Part shown: piece after piece, positions 22,965 through 32,602 of the stretch
Numbering within the stretch: the stretch's first letter is position 1
Layout of the letters: each line of letters starts with the position of its first letter
Assembly (NCBI GenBank): GCA_963920705.1
Contig: OY987231.1
Location: forward strand, 21,429,024 to 21,493,023
Origin: Odiellus spinosus
Taxonomy: Eukaryota; Arthropoda; Arachnida; Opiliones; Phalangiidae
DNA: 64,000 bases
Direction of reading: 5' to 3'
The notes under the pieces: generated by a model
Told to the model about the DNA's origin: nothing
The model's database searches: none
Seen by the model: only the letters and a program-made list of their open reading frames with translations
Program-made: the position numbers and the translations under genes

Positions 22965-23382
22965 CAGAGGTATATAATAACCCCCTTCGGGGGGAAGTAT
23001 GAAAGGTAGGGAAAATCGACGAACAACGAGTGCCCGGCGTAAATCGCGGCGGATCGACACACCGCTTTACTCCCAAAAAATAGTTACACCATTTTGAACC
23101 TCACAAAATTTTCCCTACGCGCACTTTCAGAACTCGCGAGCGGAAGTCAACCTTGGACTCCATTTTAACAGACAGCCTGACTCCCGAGACAGGAAGTTCT
23201 AAACACAAATCGAGCCGTCTTGTTTATACAAAGACCATTTACTAGAGTAGCGACATTGAGAAGTCCAGCGCGAGCTAGTGGCCTAGATAGTCAGCAGCGG
23301 GCTCTTGTTGTTCGTGATTTTTAGCATTGGTAGTATAGGGGCTTTCATACTTCCCCCCGAAGGGGGTTATTATTTACCTCTG
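22965..23382 (+). mobile_element. Family C element, copy C1
   Basis: A 418-bp non-coding element with 41-bp terminal repeats starting CAGAGGTATATAATAACC and a perfect 7-bp duplication CGTATAC (22958-22964, 23383-23389). Each terminal repeat contains its own hairpin, CCCCC-TTCG-GGGGG. The interior is GC-rich and contains no ORF. Confidence 0.93.
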
Positions 23383-23720
23383 CGTATACTAATGAGATTT
23401 TTCTCAACTCATATTCCAGTCTCGTCGTTATTAAGACTAATATTAATCTTTCGGTAACACTAGCTTCGTGCCTTATAAAGAGTGAAACAACCAGGTTTCT
23501 TAGGGTTTTCTTAGAACAAATAAAACTATGGACTTGTTAACTGCTTAATTACGTGACTAGACTGTAGATTAGTACAAGGGACCTTTCAAAAATGTTACAC
23601 GTCGCTATCAACGGAAGTGGTTCTTCTTTGTAACTTACGAACTAGGTATTTAGTTTTCAACTAATTGAAAAAATAAAGTCAACTTGTTTCAGATAAAAAC
23701 GCGTTTCTAGACGCTAATAA

Positions 23721-23913
23721 CCTTGGAATGGACTTCTGCCTGTCACCCTGGAAATTAACTCACCCTCTAGGCTTCCCCTTGCATTTAGGCTTTCCTCAAA
23801 ACAGGTTTTTAGCGAAGGTCTAGCGAGAACCTGTTTTGAGGAAAGCCTAATTGCAGGGGGAAGTCTAGAAGGTGAGGTTATTTCCAGGGTGACAGGTAGA
23901 AGAAATTCTAGCC
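23721..23913. mobile_element. Family R palindromic element, copy R1
   Basis: The outer arms share TTCTRCCTGTCACCCTGGAAAT and the inner arms form a near-perfect hairpin (GGCTTTCCTCAAAACAGG and complement, 23786-23850). It is related to the element at 61788 and to the tandem units at 30128-30474. The target duplication is unclear. Confidence 0.65.
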
Positions 23914-23929
23914 ATTTAAGGAGCAATAA

Positions 23930-24057
23930 CTAGGTTAAAATATTTAAAAGAAGGGTCTCATGGATTATTTTGTAAGAAACTTTATTAACTACGCGAGCTT
24001 TAGGTTCTAGAACTACAATCCATGATCCGCTCTGCGGCTTGCAAGTGTGCATTAAGC
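23930..24057 (-). CDS. Possible 3' terminal exon, unidentified
   Basis: After an acceptor with a pyrimidine-rich tract (CTTTTCTGCC ... CACTCTTAG, AG at 24059-24058) a frame of 41 codons runs to TAG. The peptide begins LMHTCKPQSGSWIVVLEPKA and continues VVNKVSYKIIHETLLL. The frame also stays open upstream of the acceptor, which weakens the exon call. No family was recognised. Confidence 0.3.
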
Positions 24058-24163
24058 CTAAGAGTGTTTTCCAAAGGCAGAAAAGAGTAATACTATCGAG
24101 CAATAACAACGGAAGACACTGGTTCGTTCGTCCAGTGAAAAACTCTACACATTGTATTTTCAA

Positions 24164-25630
24164 AATATCCCTCAGTAAAAATCACAACTCTATTGAGTAA
24201 AAATTACGAAATTCTTCGGATAGTATTTGATTTAAATAATTTATCATCTCTACACTATAATTTCATTTGAAAATGATAAGAGCGAGTTTAGATATCCCAA
24301 AACTGCTTCTAAGTATAGTAGTAGTACACCTGGATTTGACACCAGGTATTTGCTAAGTAATAGTTGTTATCTCTAATTAATTTTACTTTCAATAAAGGGA
24401 TACTTATAGGTTTAAATACAGTGGCAAATTAAAGTGAAATATGCGTGTATTTTCCTATTGCATTGTTCGTGTAAATATTTAAAACTATCAGCTGTACCGT
24501 AAATAATCTTCTATGGACGATAATCCTCAAAACTAGGTGTCTTAAGTAATACGTGAATGACCCCTTTATGCAAAACTACACCATGCAGTAAGGAAAAGAA
24601 AGTTGTCTGAGAGAGAGAGAGAGAGAGAAAGACAATTAATTTGGTTTACCGAGTATAGCTAACAGGAGCTGAGCTTCCACTTTCTTAGTTACAAGAATTA
24701 TTAATTACACTCCCCCTTATTTCGAGTTTGGAGGTCTCCCTCCTAGCTTTCTGTTTGATCATTTTTCTCCTTGGTTTTTAGTCGTTTCCTTTTGTGCCCG
24801 CGCATAATGACACTTAATCGACGAAAGCTTTTCTTGTACGAACAAAGAGAGAACCGATGTACTTGCTCTCCTTTCATCTACTCTGCACCGTTTCTCTTAT
24901 CTTTATCTTTTTTATTTCATTTCACTCTTTCGCCTTGATAGAACACTATACTTCGGAAAGAAAGGTGATAATGAATGGAAAATGATCTCTTAATTAGACT
25001 TAATTCGATATATATCCGATTTATTTTAATTTATGTTAATCCTGATTGGTGTACTATCTAAATTATACAATTCTCTAGGTACGTCTGTCTGTCCCATAGA
25101 TAAAACAACTAACTAGATTGGAATCTCAATCAAAAAACGGTATTCTCTAGCTTCCAAACTTGAAATTATCGCCCGATAACGTAACAACACGATATTTGCT
25201 GTCGATAAGCCTTATTGAGAGAAAAAAATATCCATAGTTTCGAGATTTCAGCGTTTTTGGGTAATTTTTAGAATTATTAGGCTTAAACAAACAAATCCCA
25301 GAAAAATCGGCGTTTGAATTTGCCGCTTCAATCATTTCACGAAGAGCACGCTAGGAGCGCTACCTTCGTTATACTAGGAGCGCTACGCTACCTAGCCTAC
25401 CTTCGTTTTACTTCCGCTAAAAATGGCAACCAATTAGCGAGCGAACGAATTTGCTCCGAGGCCTCGAAATAAATAAAATCGACGAATAAATTGCAGTGAG
25501 AATGTTTCACGAGAATATGATAAAGATTTTAAACTCTCCCTAGTACCCGATTCAATAATATGTTCGTCAAGCCAAAGGGTTATGATCCTAGGAAGTCTGA
25601 GCCTCGTTCAAATTGAGGTAAGCCTTCGAG
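24164..25630. other. AT-rich stretch with a GA microsatellite
   Basis: A (GA)n tract lies at 24608-24630. Near 25380-25430 there are two copies of CTAGGAGCGCTAC. A donor-like GAG|GTAAGC at about 25618 follows an 18-codon ATG frame (25559 onward) that closes one base before the donor, so no exon is called. Confidence 0.4.
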
Positions 25631-25711
25631 CAGTGCTGGGCAATTCGCGAGTGACTTTGTACAGCCAAGCCTGGTCACTCGCGAGAAAGTTCGCGAATTT
25701 GCCCACCTCTG
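25631..25711. mobile_element. Miniature hAT-type element (81 bp)
   Basis: The ends CAGTGCTGGGCAA and TTTGCCCACCTCTG are the classic hAT type. The flanks CCTTCGAG (25623-25630) and CGTTCGAG (25712-25719) match at 7 of 8 positions, as expected for an 8-bp duplication. A second inverted pair (TTCGCGAG / CTCGCGAG) lies inside. Confidence 0.8.
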
Positions 25712-26279
25712 CGTTCGAGTTAAGTAACACCCTAAACATTTTTCAGATTTGCGTAATACATTGATTTTCTGCTTCCATATTGGCTCATGATTTATCAGCT
25801 ACCGTCGGACAATCTACTACTTGTACCACCACTGACAGTAAATTTGCTATAATAATATTAAAGAAGTTCCGCAACTAAACCGTTTCTACGCTTCAAATTT
25901 AAAAACCAAAGGATACCGTTTCAATAACCCGGATAAAACTTCGAAACTCTCGTGACTTTTGGAAAGCTAAATTTCGCAAATATTACTCATTGATTTTGAA
26001 GCAGTTTGCGCTTAATTTGGAATAAATTATACCATTTACGAAGAATTGGAAAGTTTCGTAAGAAATTGGCCACGCCACTCGCAAACATTACTCCAAAACG
26101 GTCTTATAATTTTCCAAGTGCAATTAGAATTACTAGGTATGTTTAATATATCTGTTAACTTGTTTTTGAAATATATTTACTATATTTAAAATTTTACCTA
26201 CATGTTTATTAAAAAATCTATACCTCGACTGGTTTAATCATTTTTATAATAGAGAATAAAATGTAGCCTACTCTGTGTA
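25712..26279. other. AT-rich stretch, nothing recognised
   Basis: No repeat end or exon was found. Confidence 0.45.
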
Positions 26280-26527
26280 AAGCTGGGTTTTCAAAGGAGC
26301 GGTGTAGCGGGCAAAAATCGAGCGTGTGCGAGAAAAACTGAAATATCTCGCTCCCGCTAAGCAAAGGACCGTTTTCATTAAAGCGAGTTTTTGCGCAAGA
26401 GCGTGTAAATCGCGGGAAAGAGGGTAAAAAAATCGGATCTGACCCAATTAGATATTCTCGCTCCGCTTTCATTTTCTCGCACCAGCTGAAATTTTGCCAG
26501 CTACGCGCTCCTTCGAAAACCCAGCTT
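26280..26527. mobile_element. TA/TAA-flanked inverted-repeat element
   Basis: The arms AAGCTGGGTTTTCAAAGGAGCG and CGCTCCTTCGAAAACCCAGCTT are complementary with one mismatch and one 1-nt difference. An inner pair built on TCTCGC/GCGAG follows. Flanks are GTAA on the left and AACA on the right, so a TA or TAA duplication is possible but ambiguous. The end resembles that of the pair at 46433-46801. Confidence 0.7.
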
Positions 26528-27069
26528 AACAATCAGTTTGAGTAATATGCATGGCATTGAAAATATTTCTGGATAAAAGGTGTTCCTTTCCCCGCACTCT
26601 CTCCCCATGTCATTTCTAGTCTGCAAATACATCCTTATTTCAAGTTAAAATAATAAATGAACCTTCGTATTTAATGTTTTAATATTATTTGTGTGAAAGA
26701 AGATTTATAGTTGAAATTCTTGGGCAAAATGAGAGTTTAAGAATACGCATAATTCATATTTGAAAACCCTTCATCTTTAACCGCGTTTTAATATGTTTAG
26801 AGTGTTTTTAAAATTATCTTTCCTTTCTGTTAATTTTTATCAAATCTAAAACAAAATACAGTATTTAAATTAACTAATATATATTAACTCTGTGAAGTAG
26901 CGGACCCTTTCAGATTAAATACTCAAATGCCGTAGTAAACAGTTCTAATAATATGGTGGATTTAAGTATGTTTACATATATTCATGTTTACGTAAAAATA
27001 TTCAGAGATGAGATTGGCTTTGTACTTCGGCGTAAAGTTTTCTTCGCTTTCTACTAACAAGAAGCCCAG
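26528..27069. other. AT-rich stretch, nothing recognised
   Basis: No feature is supported. Confidence 0.45.
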
Positions 27070-27230
27070 CTATAAATTTAAATTCCTTATAAGAAATTTA
27101 GGATTATGTTTTCCAAAATGAAGGATTATACATGGCACAAAATTAGGTTTTATAGGATAATATGGGACTAAAATGATCTGAAAGAAAGTATTTTAAAGGG
27201 GAAATTTCTGCAAAGCGAACTTGTGTCAGT
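27070..27230. repeat. Dispersed repeat, copy 2 of 2 (partner at 12363)
   Basis: Blocks shared with 12363-12500 are in the same order; this copy has an extra segment around TGAAGGATTATACATGGC. Confidence 0.5.
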
Positions 27231-27567
27231 GATGTCTTTTCACTAACACTTTAATTGTCATTCTTTTATAGTTATTGCAGAATTTTTTTCTGCCCATTAA
27301 TCTCATTAAAAATGGACAATGCAAAATTAAATACTAACTAGAGAAATTGTCCAGGGTGGGAAGCTTTCTCTGTAATATAAAGTTTTTATCCAAAAATTGA
27401 CCAAGTCGGTGTAACAATCCCATTACAAACTCATCTTTTTCCATCAACACTTCGTTAACCCTAAGATGGCGCCCCGAGTTGTAGTCTTAAGCGTATCGTT
27501 TAAAAATATAGCCAAGGTTTGGCGTAATTTGAAACATCAATTAAATACGTAAAAATATGACACTCAC

Positions 27568-27579
27568 CCATTTGGACAT
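27568..27579 (-). CDS. Candidate first coding exon on the minus strand (4 codons)
   Basis: On the minus strand ATG TCC AAA TGG (27579-27568) is followed directly by a consensus donor GTGAGT. It lies at the edge of the GC- and CpG-rich region 27580-28052. An acceptor near 27388 (TTTATATTACAG) would add 11 codons before a stop. The case rests on the donor and the promoter-like context; the true partner exon is unknown. Confidence 0.3.
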
Positions 27580-28052
27580 CGTAAAAACTAACGTCGGAGG
27601 CTCGAAAGTTCGTCGGAATTCCATAATTTGGCACTATTAAAGTCCGTCGTACACTTAATTTAAAACTGATTTAAAATTTATAGAAACCGTTACGCGCGCA
27701 AACTTGCACCAATCGCCTAGACACTTTCAACTCGCTTCTCGTGGGACGCCCCACAATGTACAGAGGATATAGGGGTGAAGGAGAGTTGGAACTTGGACGG
27801 CATGTTTTCCCATTCAAACGCGATTACCGCTTACCGCTTCTCGGCCGATAGCAACAAGCTTCCCGCCCGTTTTCCGCTCTCGTTCCGGGGGTGCATTTAT
27901 GCGCAAGTAGTTTCACCATAGGTTTGGCGCATTATGCGCCGCGCATGACGTCAACTCGGTAAGAGTGAGGGCCTCTAAATGGTATACGGCTAAGGAATGG
28001 GCATGAAGATGACGGTTATTCTGTTAAAAATAAAGCGCGCGAACCGCAAACC
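27580..28052. promoter_or_regulatory. Candidate divergent (bidirectional) promoter
   Basis: This region is GC- and CpG-rich compared with everything around it and contains a perfect CRE palindrome TGACGTCA (27946-27953), preceded by GCGCATTATGCGC. At its left edge a minus-strand ATG plus GTGAGT donor points left. At its right edge a plus-strand ATG in strong context (AACCATGG) plus donor points right. No TATA box was seen, as is common for CpG-type promoters. Transcription itself is inferred. Confidence 0.4.
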
Positions 28053-28082
28053 ATGGACTCGTCTTTGCTGACTTTTAAACGG
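28053..28082 (+). CDS. Candidate first coding exon on the plus strand (10 codons)
   Basis: The context GCAAACCATGG has A at -3 and G at +4. The ten codons read MDSSLLTFKR and run into a donor-like GG|GTAAAA. The next exon-like segment with good splice sites (28306-28367) is closed in the continuing frame, so either the partner lies further on or the call is wrong. Confidence 0.3.
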
Positions 28083-28305
28083 GTAAAACCTTCAAAGTTT
28101 TCGTTTTTTTTAACTTTTTAAGTATTTCAAGTTAAATTTAAACGTTTCTAAGTTTATTTTACCGTACAATCTGTTCGTAAAACGCTTATTTTACCTTGAA
28201 ACCAGAGAATATATGGGCTCGGATTTCGTGGCTTGGTTACTAATGGATTTCAAATAACAGTTACTATTTGAACTGATTTCAATTTAAGTGGATATCATTT
28301 TGCAG

Positions 28306-28367
28306 TAAGAATAATTACGAGGGTGCTTTGTCAAGAAACGGAAATATTGAATAAGTACTAAAAAGAG
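28306..28367 (+). other. Splice-site bounded segment, probably non-coding exon
   Basis: An acceptor ATCATTTTGCAG is followed 62 bp later by the donor AAAAGAG|GTAAGC. All three frames contain a stop, so it would be an untranslated exon of a transcript from the 27.6-28.05 kb promoter. Confidence 0.25.
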
Positions 28368-28637
28368 GTAAGCTTAAACCTTTCAAAATTCTTTTATCTT
28401 TAGCAATATGTATGAAATCTCTGTCAAAACAGTAATATCCACATTTGATAAGATTATTTAAAGATTTCAATGGGATTTTTGGTTATTTACACATAATTAG
28501 AACCGTGTAATTTTTTCATAGTACCAGGTATTTTGTCTAAATTTATAAAATCCGTATTTCAATCCTATGGGTTAGCAATCTTGGAACTAATTAACCAGTC
28601 AATTAAATCAATGTAGCAATTGAGTCATATTTACTAA

Positions 28638-28673
28638 GACCAAGAATGGATATAGGCCTATATCTATTCTTGG
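28638..28673. repeat. 36-bp palindrome
   Basis: ACCAAGAATGGATATAGG is followed immediately by CCTATATCTATTCTTGGT, a perfect dyad except for one position. Confidence 0.85.
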
Positions 28674-29584
28674 TAAGAGTGCCTAACCATCAGTTCCCAA
28701 GTAACCAGGACTGTACTCGGATCATCATCATTCAACCAGCGTGGGGAATAAGACGGTGGCACAGAATAAATGACTATTGACTATTGACTACTTTAAAAAT
28801 TAAATCGGAGGGTGGATTAGTGTTCCACAGACCCACTAAGAAAATTCTTGGATTTTTCAAAACATTTTTTCATGATTTAAAAAAATTCCTTATTTCCCTT
28901 CCTGACCATAATACAACCAAGAAACAAAATCCCCGAACTTCGATAAGAGCGCTATCTATATTTTTTAAGAGGAAGCTACCGGAATTGCGTTTTTCTTCCC
29001 CCTTCCTCTTCTCTTCCCACTAGTTGGTTACTAATGGCGGTGGTCGGAACTCGCTTAACAAGTCGTCGTGTTTTATTTTCTTCTAAAAATGTCTGGAGTT
29101 TTAAATATAACCCTCGTAATTAGTACGAAGAAGAGAACTAGAACAACTCAATATGATCTCTACCCCGAAGATAAAGTTAGGAATAGAAAACGAGTAAAAA
29201 ACAGAAGTATTGGCCTTGTATTAAATTTAACAACGCCAACAATTGGTACGAGCTCTTCTAATTGAAAATTCATGCTTCAACGCGGTGCTATTTTAATTTC
29301 AATAAGGCTGAAAATGAAGAAAAAGTATCCAAAGATAAAGAGTAAGTACCCGTAACTCTGCTAGTTGTACCATATTATTTTACCCTTCAACAGCGTTACT
29401 GCGCTATCGAGATTGAGTTGAAGGCGGGAGACATTGGATTCATATGGGTTGGTTCAAACTTACCCAAACTTTAAAATTGATTTAAACGCCAAAAATGTGT
29501 CCCATAAACTTCTCGAAACCGTGCAAACAAGCCCACCCTCAAAGCTTCCCCTTGCGTTGTTTCCCAAGTAGAAGCCAAGTAGGT
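28674..29584. other. Stretch with short ORFs, no supported gene
   Basis: A 58-codon ATG frame at 29089-29265 (Kozak-like AAAAATGTC, Lys/Arg-rich middle) and a small exon-like piece ending in the donor AAAGA|GTAAGT near 29340 are suggestive. They do not join in frame. Chance cannot be excluded. Confidence 0.3.
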
Positions 29585-29627
29585 GAATATACAATAACGA
29601 TAGAGCCAGCTCCATGTTTTTCCTGGC

Positions 29628-29864
29628 TTGGACAGATGCTTTACCATCGGCTTGTTATTCCAAATATTTGGGGATAATAAGGTAGGCATGCTTTGCGAGG
29701 ACAAAGCCATCAAAGACATCACCCACATCCTCGTCGACTGTTCGCGATTCTCCGCACTAAGGGGCCCGGCTCCTGGTAATTACGTTCTGCTGGAAAATTC
29801 TGTGGCCAGTATGTTGGCGTGGAGGATGAGCCTATCCAATGGAATAGGCTCCGGCTCGCTATAA
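29628..29864 (+). pseudogene. Decayed C-terminal end of a LINE ORF
   Basis: The frame ends with a segment containing LCEDKAIKDITHILVDC, a C-x9-H-x4-C pattern followed by R. This matches the Cys/His motif near the C-terminus of many non-LTR retrotransposon ORF2 proteins (usual form C-x2-C-x7/8-H-x4-C), with the first Cys replaced by Gly. A stop follows about 45 residues later, then a 3' untranslated part. The catalytic reverse transcriptase is absent, as in a 5'-truncated copy. The clade cannot be named. Confidence 0.5.
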
Positions 29865-30126
29865 ATATTTTAAAGCCGCGTGAAGTGAAAAAATACAATG
29901 AAGTGCCGTATCAACATTGACTCCTACTGTTGTACATTACTTTCTTATTATTAATATCGTTATCATTACTTTTATTCTACTAGTAATTTCCCATTTTTAG
30001 TATACTCTTTGTTTTCAAAATTTCGAACTCAGTCTTAGTATTATACTTTTCTTGCGAAGCTATAGGTTCCTCCCTGATCTAAAAAGGATTCGTAAGGGGA
30101 GAAAATAAATATTCATTCATTCATTC
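29865..30126 (+). mobile_element. LINE 3' untranslated region and (ATTC)n tail
   Basis: The AT-rich tail ends GGAGAAAATAAATATT followed by ATTC repeats, the kind of short tandem tail seen at LINE 3' ends. It is followed directly by family R tandem units. An inverted copy of the same tail lies at 30304-30370. Confidence 0.55.
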
Positions 30127-30127
30127 A

Positions 30128-30474
30128 GTTAGGAAGTAGAAGCCCAGAAGGTGAGCCCATTTTCAGGGCGATTGGGGCCAAGTGGAAACCCAGAAGATGA
30201 GCCCACTTTCAGGGCGACAGGGGCCAAGTGGAAACCCAGAAGATGAGCCCACTTCCAGGCCAAGGGGAAGCCCAGAGGGTGAGCCCACTTCCAGGGCTAA
30301 AGGCTGAATGAATGAATATTTATTTGCTCCTTAAGTAGTTAAACATGAATAAAATTATGAAATTTATAAAACCTTTATAAGGCTGGTGACAAGCCCAAGG
30401 GGAAGCGTAGGTGATGAGCCCACTTCCAGGGTGAAGCGTAGGTGGTGAGCCCACTTCCAGGGTGAAAGGCATAA
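30128..30474. repeat. Family R tandem units (about 48 bp)
   Basis: Six diverged units carry GGAAGCCCAGAAGGTGAGCC and CCACTTCCAGGG. Four lie at 30128-30303 and two at about 30383-30474, separated by an inverted LINE tail. The same sequence forms one arm of the element at 61788-61932. Confidence 0.75.
30304..30370 (-). mobile_element. Inverted, very short LINE 3' tail
   Basis: CTGAATGAATGAATATTTAT and the following GCTCCTT are the reverse complement of the tail at about 30095-30126, so two copies lie tail-to-tail around the family R units. Confidence 0.5.
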
Positions 30475-30747
30475 TTCCGATTAATGTAAATAACTTTTAC
30501 TTGTTGAGCTTCCCCAACAGGGAAGCTGCCCCGATATAAAGGGGTGCACTTTCTGCGGCTCCTAAATAAAAATGTAAACCTACTGAATAAATTCTAGGCT
30601 TTTAACTAGTGCGGGTTCCCTTACGATCCCTAAACCAAACCGAACCAACCAATACCCTTATCTGAAACGTAGTTGATGAGGTTTGTTTGTCCATATAATA
30701 TAGAAATACGAAAAGTTTGCAGGCTTCTTCTAGAATTTTTCTCCTAG

Positions 30748-30905
30748 TCCTTGGTTTAAAACCTACTAACAAACCGGAAATAGTCGGTAAATCTAAAATG
30801 GAAAACTATTCTCCTACTAGTACTCTGAGGGTGAATTCCCAGTCCTCATCCCTGCGTAGTTTCATTACACAACTGACCTCCCCATCGTTAGTGATCATTA
30901 TGTAA
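30748..30905 (+). CDS. Possible 3' terminal exon, unidentified
   Basis: A pyrimidine-rich acceptor (GAATTTTTCTCCTAG) is followed by two bases, 51 codons and TAA. The peptide is polar and Ser/Thr-rich (LGLKPTNKPEIVGKSKMEN, YSPTSTLRVNSQSSSLRSF). The frame is also open upstream to an ATG-less start, and no AATAAA was noted, only a 33-A run 44 bp after the stop. No family was recognised. Confidence 0.3.
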
Positions 30906-30947
30906 TTAGCCCCCCTGTACGGGTGCAAGAACTATAATGTTACGCAC

Positions 30948-30948
<1 letters not shown>

Positions 30949-30981
<33 letters not shown>
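30949..30981. repeat. Poly-A run of 33
   Basis: This is the longest homopolymer seen in the window. It could be a retroposed 3' tail or simple slippage. Confidence 0.9.
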
Positions 30982-30984
<3 letters not shown>

Positions 30985-31115
30985 AGTCCAGAAAGTACCG
31001 CTGCTTAATATAAACCTATCACAATACGCGATAACTGGTTACCGAAAGGCCAAATTGTTTTCCTTCGCAACCGCAACGTTGACACTGTCCAGAATATCTT
31101 CAATGAACGGAACCA

Positions 31116-32245
31116 GGGGTTCGATTCTACAACTGTCCTTAAATATAAGGATTTAAACAATAAGGATAAATCCGTATTTCCCGCCTAAGGATTGTCTAAG
31201 GACAAATTCAGTTTTTCAAAAATAACGGTATTCTACACCACCTATCCGTACGAAAACTCCTTACATTTAAGGACAGGAGAAAAAATTCTCCTTATTTTCT
31301 CTAGTGACGTATTTCCGGACATCTTACCCAATGAAACTTTGAGGAATAAAATTCGCCTCTCGAGCGAGGAGCACCGAGTTTCGTGTAATAATTTGTTAGG
31401 CCGAGGCTTAGGGTTAGTCGTTCGGGGGTTATCGATACAAGTTTTTGACTGTTTTTGAAATAGCAGTTTATAGAGATTTTAACTATAATTATGGCCAAAA
31501 GATTAGGAAACGTTTCCAACAGAAAAATGGAAAAAAGTACTAGATTTTTTAGAAATGCAATCGAAATTGGTAAGTGGACGCTTTATACGGCCACTTTCAC
31601 CAAACAATTAAGTACATGATCTATGCCTATGTTATTGTTACGCAGGCATTGACATGATAGACAACTTAGTTCTTAGAATTGGACTAGCTGGAAATCGAAA
31701 GAAACAAAACCTAAATCTTAAGGCTATCAAAAAATAAATAAGCACGCAAAATTAGTAAAAATATATTAACAAACCATGCAACAAACCTACTTCAATGTCT
31801 ACGGGAATAGCTAGAGCGTGATAGGCGATCGGCTAACCTATCCCATAATAGGTACGCGCTATCATTTTTAGCCCTAAATTATTGCTTAAATTGATAATTA
31901 TTTAATTCAGAAGCTCGTAATCGATCCCTTACGACTCTTTGACGCCTTAAATCTCGTCTAATTCTTCTCCGTCGGCTTAAGCGGCTAAACGAAAAATTTC
32001 CACTGAGCTACGATGGCGGCCATCTTTAAAATGTTTAAAAAATAAGGATGATTTTCGGTCCTTAGACCTCTAAGGTGAGGTCTAACCCTCACCTTATCAT
32101 AAGGACTTTATTTTGTCCTTAGTCAGGATAATTTTTGCTAAGGACGCTCCTAGAATACCGACATTGAGGTCTAAGGACTAATCCGTGTTTTAAGGATAAA
32201 AAATTATCCATACACCTCGTAAGGACAGTTGTAGAATCGAACCCC
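31116..32245. mobile_element. Element H: 1130-bp inverted-repeat element
   Basis: The left end GGGGTTCGATTCTACAACTG and right end CAGTTGTAGAATCGAACCCC are perfect complements, continuing with TCCTTA/TAAGGA. Subterminal regions are studded with TAAGGAC and GTCCTTA in both orientations, the kind of repeated subterminal motif that transposases bind. A target duplication could not be resolved. It is much longer than the other inverted-repeat elements here and may contain a two-exon ORF (31491-31737). Confidence 0.75.
31491..31737 (+). CDS. Possible two-exon small gene inside element H
   Basis: Exon 1 (31491-31569) starts AATTATGGCC, encodes MAKRLGNVSNRKMEKS onward and ends at a perfect donor G|GTAAGTGG. 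Exon 2 (31646-31737) follows an acceptor GTTATTGTTACGCAG after a 76-bp intron, continues in phase (IDMIDNLVLRIGLAGNRKK) and ends in TAA. The joined product would be 56 residues, basic at both ends, with a short hydrophobic middle. It might be a remnant or accessory ORF of element H, or a chance arrangement. No family was recognised. AATAAA overlaps the stop. Confidence 0.35.
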
Positions 32246-32387
32246 AGAAATAAAGGAAACTCCCTGGCTCTTGTTTAGGGAAATAATTAAATTACGTAGC
32301 AATAGAGGATATTCACGTTTTACAGACTGGAATTTGAAAACTGGGCCCAAAGGTCAGAATAAAGTCAGAGAAGTTTTTTTTACGGAA

Positions 32388-32602
32388 CGTCATAAGTAAT
32401 ATAATTGATAGAAGTATGACACAGTGACATTCAATTGTTTCAATGCCAAATTTCTTTATTTAAATGATTATTATTAATAATTAACTGATTAACTAAAAAT
32501 TTGTGGATAATCTTGTAGAAATACCGACTTCTACTCAGTATCGTCATAAGTAACATAATTGATAGAAGTATGACACATTCAATTGTTTCAATGACAAATT
32601 TC
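32388..32602. repeat. 65-bp direct repeat bracketing a family S fragment
   Basis: CATAAGTAA.ATAATTGATAG and the following AAGTATGACAC, CATTCAATTGTTTCAATG.C occur at 32388-32457 and 32542-32602. Between them, 32462-32533 matches the right half of the element at 50492-50666 (AATAATTAACTGATTAAC, TTTGTGGATAATCTTG). Confidence 0.6.

Noticed and set aside
31116-31140. tRNA-like GGTTCGATTC at the end of element H
   Set aside because: It is part of a 20-bp terminal inverted repeat, and no cloverleaf can be drawn around it.
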